A stretch of DNA of 12,837 nt from Ruminococcus sp. UBA4275 (GTDB lineage: Bacteria > Bacillota > Clostridia > Oscillospirales > Ruminococcaceae): contig DGVV01000174.1 of assembly GCA_002395085.1 (NCBI GenBank), forward strand, positions 1-12,837, read 5' to 3'. A model generated the notes under the pieces. The model worked only from the letters and a program-made list of their open reading frames with translations. It made no database searches and was not told the origin of the DNA. Positions 6,438 through 12,837 of this stretch are shown piece by piece (position 1 is the stretch's first letter; each line of letters opens with the position of its first letter). The translations under genes and the position numbers were made by a program.

Positions 6438-6472
6438 TGCCCCTGCACCCCGCCTGTGCGGGGCAGGGGGCA
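6438..6472 (+). terminator. Strong hairpin after purD, possible terminator or mRNA 3' structure
   Basis: The inner stem CCCCGC (6448-6453) pairs with GCGGGG (6458-6463) around a CTGT tetraloop. The outer stem CCCCTG (6440-6445) pairs with CAGGGG (6464-6469), and TG/CA can extend it across a bulged G, about 14 bp in total with a CA bulge on the left. The structure is very stable, but the sequence after it (GTCTTGACGG) lacks the T run of a normal intrinsic terminator. It could stabilise or end the purine mRNA, or act before the next gene, whose start is 21 nt further on. It contains CTGTGCGG, like the other two purine-region hairpins. Confidence 0.45.
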
Positions 6473-6492
6473 GTCTTGACGGAGAGAGAACC

Positions 6493-7428
6493 ATGGGGAA
6501 GAAACAAGCACAGTCTGCGCGGCAGGAACGCCGCAGTGAAGCACGCAAAGCTGCCCGCAGCGATGCCAGAAAACCGGAACAGAAGCGTCCTTATACCCTG
6601 ACTGACTGTATGAAGTTCGGCAGGGCTGCGAATATCCTGTTTGTGGTGTTCATCATCATCTGCCTGATTTACTATTACTCCATTGCGGCAAAGGGCAATT
6701 ATGTGATCCCGTTTGAGATTGCCGCCTATGCAGTGGAGGCAAGTGCGTTTGTGCTGTTTACGATCAGTGTCATCTGGATGACAAGACTGGTGCGCGCCCG
6801 CAGCATTATGAAGGTGATGCTGCTGCTGTATATCGTGACAGAGGTTGTGCTGATGCTGCTGGAATTTCAATTCCTCCCGTGGACGCATTACAACGGGCTT
6901 TCTCTCGGTCTGATTCTGACACACGTTATCTTCTCAGGTTTTGTCTCGCTGACACTGCTGATGCTTCAGCCTGAAAACAAGCGTGTGCAGGTCATTGTTT
7001 CGATCACAACAATTATCATTTTTGCAGGAATGTTTCTGGGCCTTGCGGGATACCGCGTCTATGCAAGCATTCTGCTGAACGCATTTGCGTATATTTTCTT
7101 CTATTCCGCGATGCTGCATCAGCTTCGGCTGGAGGAAGTCGAGGTCGATTGCTACGGTGACCGCGCAAGAGAATCCAACTTTGCATCGACCATGTTCGCG
7201 GATACCCCGACGATGGTCGAGCTGCCCCCTGCACCGAAGGCAACGGTGCGGCAGCGCATCAGACGTGTGGCAGAAAGCTTCACGGACGAGGAACACATTG
7301 TGCTGACGGACAAGGATGAGAAATTCGAGTATGAATTCGGCGTGCAGGAAGATGACGACGACGAATACGAGGATTACGAAGAATACGAAGACGATGCGCC
7401 GGATGCAGAGGGACGTGACGGCGAATGA
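6493..7428 (+). CDS. Six-helix membrane protein of unknown function with acidic C-terminal tail
   Basis: I do not recognise this 311-residue protein. Residues 1-35 are very basic and soluble (many Arg, Lys and Ala). Six hydrophobic segments follow at about 45-65, 73-97, 105-124, 135-158, 166-185 and 188-208. The basic N-terminus predicts that both ends lie in the cytoplasm. The tail, about 209-311, is soluble and ends in a strongly acidic, Tyr-spotted run (about 285-302: mostly Asp, Glu and Tyr) before DAPDAEGRDGE. GGAGAGAG (6481-6488) lies just before the ATG. The stop codon overlaps the uvrC start (ATGA), so translation of the two is probably coupled. No catalytic motif was found. It could be a membrane sensor, scaffold or transport accessory; nothing decides this. 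Confidence 0.85.
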   Translation: MGKKQAQSARQERRSEARKAARSDARKPEQKRPYTLTDCMKFGRAANILFVVFIIICLIYYYSIAAKGNYVIPFEIAAYAVEASAFVLFTISVIWMTRLVRARSIMKVMLLLYIVTEVVLMLLEFQFLPWTHYNGLSLGLILTHVIFSGFVSLTLLMLQPENKRVQVIVSITTIIIFAGMFLGLAGYRVYASILLNAFAYIFFYSAMLHQLRLEEVEVDCYGDRARESNFASTMFADTPTMVELPPAPKATVRQRIRRVAESFTDEEHIVLTDKDEKFEYEFGVQEDDDDEYEDYEEYEDDAPDAEGRDGE

Positions 7429-9287
7429 ATCCGAGACTGCCTTTTTTGCAGCGGAAGACCGCCGTGCTGACCACTTCTCCGGGTGTATACATCATGAAGA
7501 ATGCGCAGGGGAAGATCATCTACATCGGCAAGGCGAAGAATCTGCGCAACCGTGTCACGAGTTATTTCCGTGACCATCCCGACCATACCCCCAAGACTGC
7601 GAAAATGGTCTCGCAGGTATATGATTACGATTTCATTGTGACCGCCTCCGAATATGAGGCGCTGGTGCTGGAATGTTCGCTCATCAAGCAGCACAAGCCG
7701 CCCTACAACATCCTGCTGAAGGATGACAAGGGCTATCACTACATCCGCGTTTCGCCGCCGCCCTATTCGCGCATTACCGCAGAGGTGCGGGCTGACGGCG
7801 AAGGCACATACCTCGGACCGTATATGAGCGGATTTACGGCGCGGCAGACTGTCAACGCCGTGAACCGGATGTTCCGGCTGCCGACCTGCAACCGGCAGTT
7901 TCCGGAGAGCTTCCGCAAGGAACGCCCCTGCCTGAATTATCATATCGGACAGTGCATGGGCGTGTGCCGCGGAGACATCCCGCAGGAATCCTACGATCAG
8001 GCGGTGGAGGATGCCCTGCGCTTCATCCGCAGCGGCGGAGACCATACCATAACTGCGCTGGAAGAACGAATGCGTGCAGCAGCAGAGCGCCTCGATTTTG
8101 AGGAGGCGGCACGTCTGCGTGACCGCATTGCGGCAATCCGGAAGGCAGGCGAAAAACAGGACATCATGGATGCCGTTACCGCCGATACCGATGTCATCGG
8201 CATGGCGGAATCGAATGATACCACCGTGATCTCCGTTCTGATTTACCGCAGCGGCAGACTGTACGATCAGAATTCCTTTTTCCTGAGCGGCGAATCGCTC
8301 TCCGGTGCGCTGCTGGATGAATTCCTGCCGCAGTATTACAGCACGCGCAGCGGCAAGGATCTCCCGAAAACGATCCTGCTGGAAGCGCTGCCCGCTGAGC
8401 ATGAACTGCTCAGTGATATGCTCGCAAAGCAGGCGGGCCATGCGGTTGCGATTGAGAAGCCGGTGCGCGGTGCACGGCACAGACTGGTGCTGATGGCAAA
8501 GCAGAATGCCGGCGAGAAACTCTCCATCCGTGCGGGGCGCACAAGCAGGGAGCTGCTTGCACTGGAGGAGCTTGCACGCGCACTGGGGCTGGAAAAACCG
8601 CCTGTGCGCATCGAATCCTACGACATCTCGAATCTCTCCTCGTCCGCAATGGTCGCGGGCATGGTCGTATTCGAGAACGGCAGACCGCTCAAAAATGCCT
8701 ACCGCCGCTTCTCCATCAAGGAGCAGACACAGCAGGATGACTATTCTGCGATGCGCGAGGTGATCAGGCGGCGCTTTGAGGAGTATTTCAAGGCGCAGGC
8801 GGAGACAGACGGCATCAAAAAAGCGGTCAATGAATTCGGCATCCTGCCCGATCTTATTCTGCTGGACGGCGGCAGGACCCATGTGGGCGCAGTTGCACCG
8901 ATCCTCGAAGAAATGGGGCTTCAGATTCCGCTCTACGGCATGGTGAAAAACGAAAAACACCGTACACGCGCCATTGCGACAAACGGCGGTGAGATTGCAG
9001 TAAGGGATAAGCAGGCGGCTTTTGCGCTGCTGACGCGCATTCAGGATGAAGTCCACCGCTATGCAATCACCTATATGAAAACCCGACACAAAAAGAGCAG
9101 CTATGCCCTCACACTGACGGAAATCCCCGGCATCGGGGAGAAGAAGGCGCAGAAGCTGCTGCTGACTTACAAAACCCGCGCACAGCTCAAATCGGCATCG
9201 CCGGAACAGCTTGCGAAAACGGCAGGCGTCAATGCGGAAACAGCGCAGAAGCTCTGGGAGCTGATTCAGACGCTGCCGGATCAGTGA
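7425..9287 (+). CDS. uvrC: Excinuclease ABC subunit C
   Basis: This 620-residue protein is the nuclease of nucleotide excision repair, cutting DNA on both sides of a UvrB-bound lesion. Domain order is complete. The GIY-YIG nuclease (about 15-95) has GVY at 20-22, YIG at 33-35 with the likely catalytic Tyr33, Arg43, and Glu83 in EALVLE. Cysteines at 155, 169, 177 and 181 match the cluster reported to bind an iron-sulfur centre in UvrC of other bacteria. The UVR motif (about 211-239, ALEERMRAAAERLDFEEAAR) contacts UvrB. The RNase H-like C-terminal nuclease has Asp400 (YDIS), Asp481 (LLDGG) and His544 (DEVHRYA). Tandem helix-hairpin-helix motifs start at TEIPGIGEKKAQKLL (565-579). Length is normal. 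The start overlaps the membrane-protein stop by 4 bp (ATGA) and is supported by the conserved N-terminal GIY domain rather than a strong ribosome site. Confidence 0.97.
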   Translation: MNPRLPFLQRKTAVLTTSPGVYIMKNAQGKIIYIGKAKNLRNRVTSYFRDHPDHTPKTAKMVSQVYDYDFIVTASEYEALVLECSLIKQHKPPYNILLKDDKGYHYIRVSPPPYSRITAEVRADGEGTYLGPYMSGFTARQTVNAVNRMFRLPTCNRQFPESFRKERPCLNYHIGQCMGVCRGDIPQESYDQAVEDALRFIRSGGDHTITALEERMRAAAERLDFEEAARLRDRIAAIRKAGEKQDIMDAVTADTDVIGMAESNDTTVISVLIYRSGRLYDQNSFFLSGESLSGALLDEFLPQYYSTRSGKDLPKTILLEALPAEHELLSDMLAKQAGHAVAIEKPVRGARHRLVLMAKQNAGEKLSIRAGRTSRELLALEELARALGLEKPPVRIESYDISNLSSSAMVAGMVVFENGRPLKNAYRRFSIKEQTQQDDYSAMREVIRRRFEEYFKAQAETDGIKKAVNEFGILPDLILLDGGRTHVGAVAPILEEMGLQIPLYGMVKNEKHRTRAIATNGGEIAVRDKQAAFALLTRIQDEVHRYAITYMKTRHKKSSYALTLTEIPGIGEKKAQKLLLTYKTRAQLKSASPEQLAKTAGVNAETAQKLWELIQTLPDQ

Positions 9288-9330
9288 AATGACCGGATGC
9301 AGCGTGACAAAGAGATCATAAAAATACTAT

Positions 9331-9336
9331 GGAGGT
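9331..9336 (+). promoter_or_regulatory. Shine-Dalgarno of manA
   Basis: GGAGGT lies 7 nt before ATG 9344 and sets the start there. The in-frame ATG at 9329 overlaps this site and is unlikely to be used. Confidence 0.85.
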
Positions 9337-9343
9337 AGCCATC

Positions 9344-10324
9344 ATGGAACCACTCAAGCTGATCCCTGCGTTTCAGGATTATATCTGGGGCGGGACCCGT
9401 CTGCGGGATGAATTCGGCAAACAGTGCGATATGGAGCGCATTGCAGAGAGCTGGGAGCTTTCCTGCCATCCTGCCGGCATGAGCGTCATCGCAAACAGCA
9501 TTTACAAGGGGCAGACACTCCGTGCCTTTCTGGAAACGGACTGGCTCACAAATGTCGGTGCGGGAGCGGGGGCGCTGTCCTCATTTCCGGTGCTGATCAA
9601 GCTGATTGACGCGCGCCGTGATCTCAGTGTGCAGGTGCATCCCGATGACAGCTATGCGCGGGAGCATGAGAACGGCGAAAACGGCAAAACAGAGTGCTGG
9701 TATGTCGTGGACTGCGAGCCGGGTGCAACCCTTGCCTACGGATTTAACCGTCAGCTCACATCGGAGGAATTCCGCGCACACATCATGGACGGTACGCTCA
9801 TGGATTATGTGCAGCTTGTGCCGGTTCACAAGGGCGATGTGTTCTTCATCGAAGCCGGTACGCTTCATGCCATCGGCGCGGGCATTCTGATTGCAGAGAT
9901 TCAGCAGAATTCCAATCTGACCTACCGCGTGTATGATTATGAGCGCCTCGGTGCGGACGGCAAGCCGCGGGAACTGCACATTGACAAGGCAGTAGACGTG
10001 ACGAAAACATGGCCTGCACCGCCGCGTATGAAGCGTCCGCCGATGGAGTGCGAGGGATATACGGCATCGGTGATTGCGGACTGCGCCTACTTCACCGTAA
10101 CGGAACTTCAGATTACGCAGGAGGCGGTTTTCCCTGCGAGTGAGGGTGTATCCTATACGCATCTGCTGGTGACAGACGGTGAGGCGGTGCTGATCTACGA
10201 AGACGGCGTGATGATGCCGCTGCTGAAGGGCGAATCGGTATTTCTGCCCGCAAATTTCGGCGCGTACAGCATTCGCAGCAGAAGCTGCACGATGCTCAGT
10301 ACGCGCACGATGCCGAGGAAGTGA
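9344..10324 (+). CDS. manA: Mannose-6-phosphate isomerase, class I (short bacterial type)
   Basis: This 326-residue zinc enzyme interconverts mannose 6-phosphate and fructose 6-phosphate in the cytosol, linking mannose use or GDP-mannose supply to glycolysis. It matches the short Bacillus-type ManA (about 315 residues). Zinc ligands of the family are visible: Gln97 and His99 in VQVHPDD, Glu117 in KTECWYV, and His175 in GTLHAIG. The likely catalytic arginine is Arg195 in NLTYRVYDY. The N-terminus LIPAFQDYIWGGTRLRDEFG is also typical, as is AESWELSCHP (35-44). A second cupin-like half follows from about residue 240. The start follows from GGAGGT at 9331. It heads a run of four closely spaced genes ending in a sugar kinase; the next gene starts 3 nt after its stop, and its ribosome site lies inside the manA end. 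The related fructokinase/PMI families are less likely. Confidence 0.93.
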   Translation: MEPLKLIPAFQDYIWGGTRLRDEFGKQCDMERIAESWELSCHPAGMSVIANSIYKGQTLRAFLETDWLTNVGAGAGALSSFPVLIKLIDARRDLSVQVHPDDSYAREHENGENGKTECWYVVDCEPGATLAYGFNRQLTSEEFRAHIMDGTLMDYVQLVPVHKGDVFFIEAGTLHAIGAGILIAEIQQNSNLTYRVYDYERLGADGKPRELHIDKAVDVTKTWPAPPRMKRPPMECEGYTASVIADCAYFTVTELQITQEAVFPASEGVSYTHLLVTDGEAVLIYEDGVMMPLLKGESVFLPANFGAYSIRSRSCTMLSTRTMPRK

Positions 10325-10327
10325 CGT

Positions 10328-11191
10328 ATGGATCTCAGTAAGCTTTTGGGACAGTTTGGTCTGGATGCGGATTCCCTGCAGGATATGATGCAGGATCCGA
10401 AGGTGCAGACGATGATGAATAAGCTCAGCGGGATCATGACGCAGGGCGGCATTATGCCCGGTGATGTGGAAGATCTCGTCGGGGAGATCGAACCGGACGG
10501 CGAAGACGGCGGGGATTCCACAGACATTTTCGGGAAGATGCAGGATCTCATGGGCGATATGGGTGATCTGGGCAATTATCTCTATGAGGAAATCGACCTC
10601 GATGAGGAAGTCGCGGCATATGATCCGCAGCCCGAAGACGCTGCTGACCGCAAATTCATGGCGGTGCTGAAGGAATGGATCGCACAGACCGTGCGGGAGA
10701 TTCCTGCGCAGGATGTCTGTATGCTGGAGATCGGCTATCACGAGGCATTTGACGCGGAAGATCAGGTGCATTACGAGATCTGGCTCGCCTACAATACCGA
10801 AGAAACCGCCGCAAAAAACCGTGAACGGTTCGCGCAGGAGGTCTGGAACTGGATCAACTGGACAGATGACCAGTTCCGGCTGGTGCCGGATGAACCCTTT
10901 GCCGCATGGCGCGAAGCACAGGGCTACGACGAGGAAAACGACGGCGACGAGATGATTCAGCGCATTTACGATCTCGCGGCGGCGGCTGTGATCGAGCTGC
11001 ACAAGGAGCGCTTCACAGAACAGTTGTTCGGCAGAAAAGTGCCGGTCATCATTGAAGGATATGAGTATTACCAGAAGACGGCAATCCGCGCGGTAAAGGT
11101 CAACGGCGAGGAGCTGTTTGATGCGGCATTCTTCTCTGACTGCGGCTTTGAGCCGGATGACGAGGACGAGACAGCCGATGACGAAGCGTAA
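10328..11191 (+). CDS. Unknown acidic protein with Met-rich N-terminus
   Basis: I do not recognise this 287-residue, strongly acidic, soluble protein. Residues 1-85 are Met-rich (about ten Met) and amphipathic, with repeated units such as QDMMQDPKVQTMMNKL (18-33) and FGKMQDLMGDMGDL (68-81). They faintly recall the DP/STI1-type motifs of co-chaperones, though this is only a resemblance. An acidic linker (about 86-106) leads to a mixed alpha/beta domain (about 108-275) with KFMAVLKEWI, Trp-rich EVWNWINWTDDQFRL (171-185) and VPVIIEGYEYYQKT (238-251). The end is again acidic. No signal peptide or membrane helix is present. GAGGA (10315-10319) inside manA lies 8 nt before the ATG, and the gene begins 3 nt after the manA stop. 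Its last 14 bp overlap the next gene. A link to sugar-phosphate metabolism is suggested only by location. Confidence 0.82.
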   Translation: MDLSKLLGQFGLDADSLQDMMQDPKVQTMMNKLSGIMTQGGIMPGDVEDLVGEIEPDGEDGGDSTDIFGKMQDLMGDMGDLGNYLYEEIDLDEEVAAYDPQPEDAADRKFMAVLKEWIAQTVREIPAQDVCMLEIGYHEAFDAEDQVHYEIWLAYNTEETAAKNRERFAQEVWNWINWTDDQFRLVPDEPFAAWREAQGYDEENDGDEMIQRIYDLAAAAVIELHKERFTEQLFGRKVPVIIEGYEYYQKTAIRAVKVNGEELFDAAFFSDCGFEPDDEDETADDEA

Positions 11192-12002
11192 ACCGCCGGA
11201 ATATCAGCCGAAAAAGTGGCAGCGCAATGCGGATGCGATCCGGAAGGCTGCCTCTCTGGCGCATATCCGCGGCATGGCGGCAAATCTGATTGCCCATTAC
11301 CGTGTGCCCGGCAGCACGCCCATGCGCATCCCGCCGATTCAGGATGCGGCGTCGCTGTGCTATTTGCTGCACGGCGCGTACCGGCAGCAGTATGAGACCG
11401 AGTATCTGCTCGGACAGACCGCTGAAAGCTGGGAGACGCTGTTTCTCGCGGCGGAAGCGATTGTGCAGGCGTATGCGCAGGGCGGTGAGCCGGCAAATCC
11501 GGCGGCTGCAAGGGCGATGCGCTTGTACCGCGATGTGCCGGAGACGGTTTATGCGCTGGTGACCGTCAATGAATGGGATGCGGCGGTGCAGTTTGCAGAA
11601 GGGAAATCTCCGCTGCTGTATGCGCTGCTCACCGGCGATGATGCCGCGGCCCAATCGCTGCTGGATGAATTGCCGGAGACCCCTGCGCCGGAGATCCTGC
11701 GTGCGGAGGTCTACTATACCGACCCGTACTTCCACAAGGCGATCTATACCGCGCTGCTGCTGGGCGATGCCGCTGCGATGCAGGCAGCAATGGAACAGCG
11801 CGTGAAGCAGTACCGCAAAGCCATGTGGGATTATTCCACAGTGCTGGACATCTGTTCTGCGGCACAGATCAAACTCGCGGCAAGGCGGAATCTGACCGTG
11901 CAGCTCCCGATCATTGAGCTGCCGGAATATTATCTGGATACATCCCGGCGGATTGACCGCAGCAGAGTAAAGCTGCCGCAGATCGCGCCGGATGAAGAAT
12001 AA
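11178..12002 (+). CDS. Unknown all-helical protein, faintly Imm49-like
   Basis: This 274-residue protein has no function I can assign. Residues 1-25 are basic (TKRKPPEYQPKKWQRN). The rest is predicted alpha-helical and Ala-rich, with two 'A.L.GD...A..L' units: YALLTGDDAAAQSLLDEL (148-165) and TALLLGDAAAMQAAMEQR (191-208). The C-terminal part, AAQIKLAARRNLTVQLPIIELPEYYLD (about 228-254), recalls the Imm49 immunity-protein family, where a helix with 'A..A.RR.L' precedes an LP motif; this is a tentative recollection. No toxin gene is nearby. I chose ATG 11178, which overlaps the previous gene by 14 bp and has GAGGA at 11162-11166; upstream in-frame starts (TTG 11118, ATG 11121, ATG 11157) would lengthen the overlap. 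Translation is probably coupled to the preceding gene. No signal peptide or membrane helix is present. Confidence 0.78.
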   Translation: MTKRKPPEYQPKKWQRNADAIRKAASLAHIRGMAANLIAHYRVPGSTPMRIPPIQDAASLCYLLHGAYRQQYETEYLLGQTAESWETLFLAAEAIVQAYAQGGEPANPAAARAMRLYRDVPETVYALVTVNEWDAAVQFAEGKSPLLYALLTGDDAAAQSLLDELPETPAPEILRAEVYYTDPYFHKAIYTALLLGDAAAMQAAMEQRVKQYRKAMWDYSTVLDICSAAQIKLAARRNLTVQLPIIELPEYYLDTSRRIDRSRVKLPQIAPDEE

Positions 12003-12022
12003 AACCCCGAACGGAGGACATT

Positions 12023-12837
12023 ATGAAATATTATATTGGTATTGATCTCGGCGGCACGAACATCGTCGCCGGACTGGTTGACGAGAATTACAACATTCTC
12101 AGGAAGGTCTCCCGCAAGACCAACCGTCCGCGTCCCGCAGAGGAGATTGCGGCAGATATGGCAGCCTGCGCACTGGATGCGATCCGCGAGGGCGGACTGA
12201 CACCGGAGCAGGTCGAGTGGATCGGCATTGGTACGCCGGGCATCGCGAATTCCGTGACCGGCATCATTGAGTATTCCAATAACCTCGATTTCCACAATGT
12301 CCCGATGGTCAAGTGGATTTCCGAGGCGACCGGCAGACCGGCATTTGTGGAGAATGACGCAAATGCGGCTGCTTACGGCGAGTACGTTGCGGGCGCAGCA
12401 AAGGGCGCTGCGAACGCAGTCTGCATCACGCTGGGAACGGGCGTCGGCGGCGGTGTCGTCATCGACGGCAAGATCTATGCCGGCTCGAATTTCGCGGGCG
12501 CAGAGCTGGGTCATACCGTGCTGAATATGGACGGCCCGCAGTGTACCTGCGGCAGACGCGGCTGCTTTGAGGTCTATTCCTCTGCGACGGGTCTCATCCG
12601 CATGACCAACGAGGCAATGGAGAAGCATCCGGAGAGCGCCATGCACGCAATGGCAAAGGAACACGGCAAGGTCTCTGCGCGCACCGCATTTGACTGTATG
12701 CGCAAGGGCGACAAGACCGCAAAAGAGGTCGTGGATTTCTACATCCGTGCGCTGGCAGCCGGCATCACGAATATGATCAACATTTTCCAGCCGGATGTGC
12801 TGTGCATCGGCGGCGGCGTCTGCAATGAGGGCGACGC
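12023..12837 (+). CDS. glcK: ROK-family sugar kinase, probably glucokinase (cut by window end)
   Basis: The first 271 residues are present; ROK glucokinases are usually about 310-325 long, so roughly 45 residues lie beyond the window. It would phosphorylate glucose to glucose 6-phosphate using ATP in the cytosol. Family features in order: ATP-binding GIDLGGTNIVAGLVD (6-20), GIGTPG (68-73), catalytic Asp112 in VENDANAAAYGE (109-120), phosphate loop LGTGVGGG (137-144), and the ROK zinc site with His164 and Cys174, Cys176 and Cys181 in GPQCTCGRRGCFE. A Gly-rich adenosine motif, CIGGGV, is at 261-266. GGAGGA (12013-12018) precedes the ATG by 4-5 nt. It starts 20 nt after the preceding gene. The exact sugar cannot be proven: other ROK kinases act on fructose, allose or N-acetyl sugars, but the ENDANAA and zinc motifs and the link to manA favour glucose. 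Confidence 0.9.
   Translation, partial: MKYYIGIDLGGTNIVAGLVDENYNILRKVSRKTNRPRPAEEIAADMAACALDAIREGGLTPEQVEWIGIGTPGIANSVTGIIEYSNNLDFHNVPMVKWISEATGRPAFVENDANAAAYGEYVAGAAKGAANAVCITLGTGVGGGVVIDGKIYAGSNFAGAELGHTVLNMDGPQCTCGRRGCFEVYSSATGLIRMTNEAMEKHPESAMHAMAKEHGKVSARTAFDCMRKGDKTAKEVVDFYIRALAAGITNMINIFQPDVLCIGGGVCNEGD

Noticed and set aside
5116..6924. Very long open frame on the minus strand (about 600 codons) across purD and the next gene; similar long ones lie at 7374-9089, 9581-11002 and 3189-4451
   Set aside because: They are antisense to well-supported genes, have no recognisable domains, and are rich in Cys, His, Arg and Leu, as expected for frames opened by codon bias on the opposite strand.
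9329..9343. Upstream ATG for manA
   Set aside because: The added residues are encoded by the Shine-Dalgarno of ATG 9344.
11178..12002. A complete toxin-immunity locus based on the Imm49-like end
   Set aside because: No toxin, secretion gene or Rhs/WXG protein is nearby, and the Imm49 resemblance is weak.

Overview
The window is a gene-dense stretch, with nearly all genes on the + strand, from what looks like a Gram-positive anaerobe of the Clostridia, probably a Ruminococcus/Oscillospiraceae-type gut bacterium. This placement is inference. It rests on moderately high GC judged by eye, clear Shine-Dalgarno sites, short intergenic gaps, cytosolic-looking BspA-type leucine-rich repeat (LRR_5) proteins, a clostridial-looking PurN and a short class I ManA. 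No rRNA, tRNA, CRISPR array, insertion sequence or phage gene was seen.

Region 1 (1-6420) is the downstream part of a de novo purine biosynthesis cluster: purN (GAR transformylase), an LRR protein, a PurO-type IMP cyclohydrolase, a second LRR protein, a stand-alone AICAR transformylase (the C-terminal half of PurH, called PurV or PurH1 in archaeal literature), a histidine phosphatase, and purD (GAR synthetase). In most bacteria the order purN-purH-purD is common. Here the purH position is filled by two separate proteins that together do its job, and the cyclohydrolase belongs to a family best known from archaea. The two LRR genes are wedged between the purine genes with gaps of 6 and 11 nt from the purine stop codon to the LRR start. 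GC-rich hairpins lie before purN, before the transformylase and after purD, and all three contain the same 8-mer, CTGTGCGG.

Region 2 (6421-9287) holds a strong hairpin, then a six-helix membrane protein of unknown function with a basic N-terminus and a very acidic C-terminal tail. Its stop codon overlaps the start of uvrC (nucleotide excision repair nuclease) by 4 bp.

Region 3 (9288-12837) looks like a sugar-phosphate operon: manA (mannose-6-phosphate isomerase), two unrecognised genes that overlap each other by 14 bp, and a ROK-family sugar kinase (probably glucokinase) cut by the window end. ManA and the kinase both feed hexose 6-phosphates into glycolysis. The two unknown genes encode a Met-rich, acidic protein and an all-helical protein with a basic N-terminus; the latter faintly resembles the Imm49 immunity family.

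The most noteworthy points are the split, PurO-containing replacement of PurH, the LRR proteins interleaved with the purine genes, the repeated intergenic hairpin motif, and the overlapping unknown pair between manA and the kinase.
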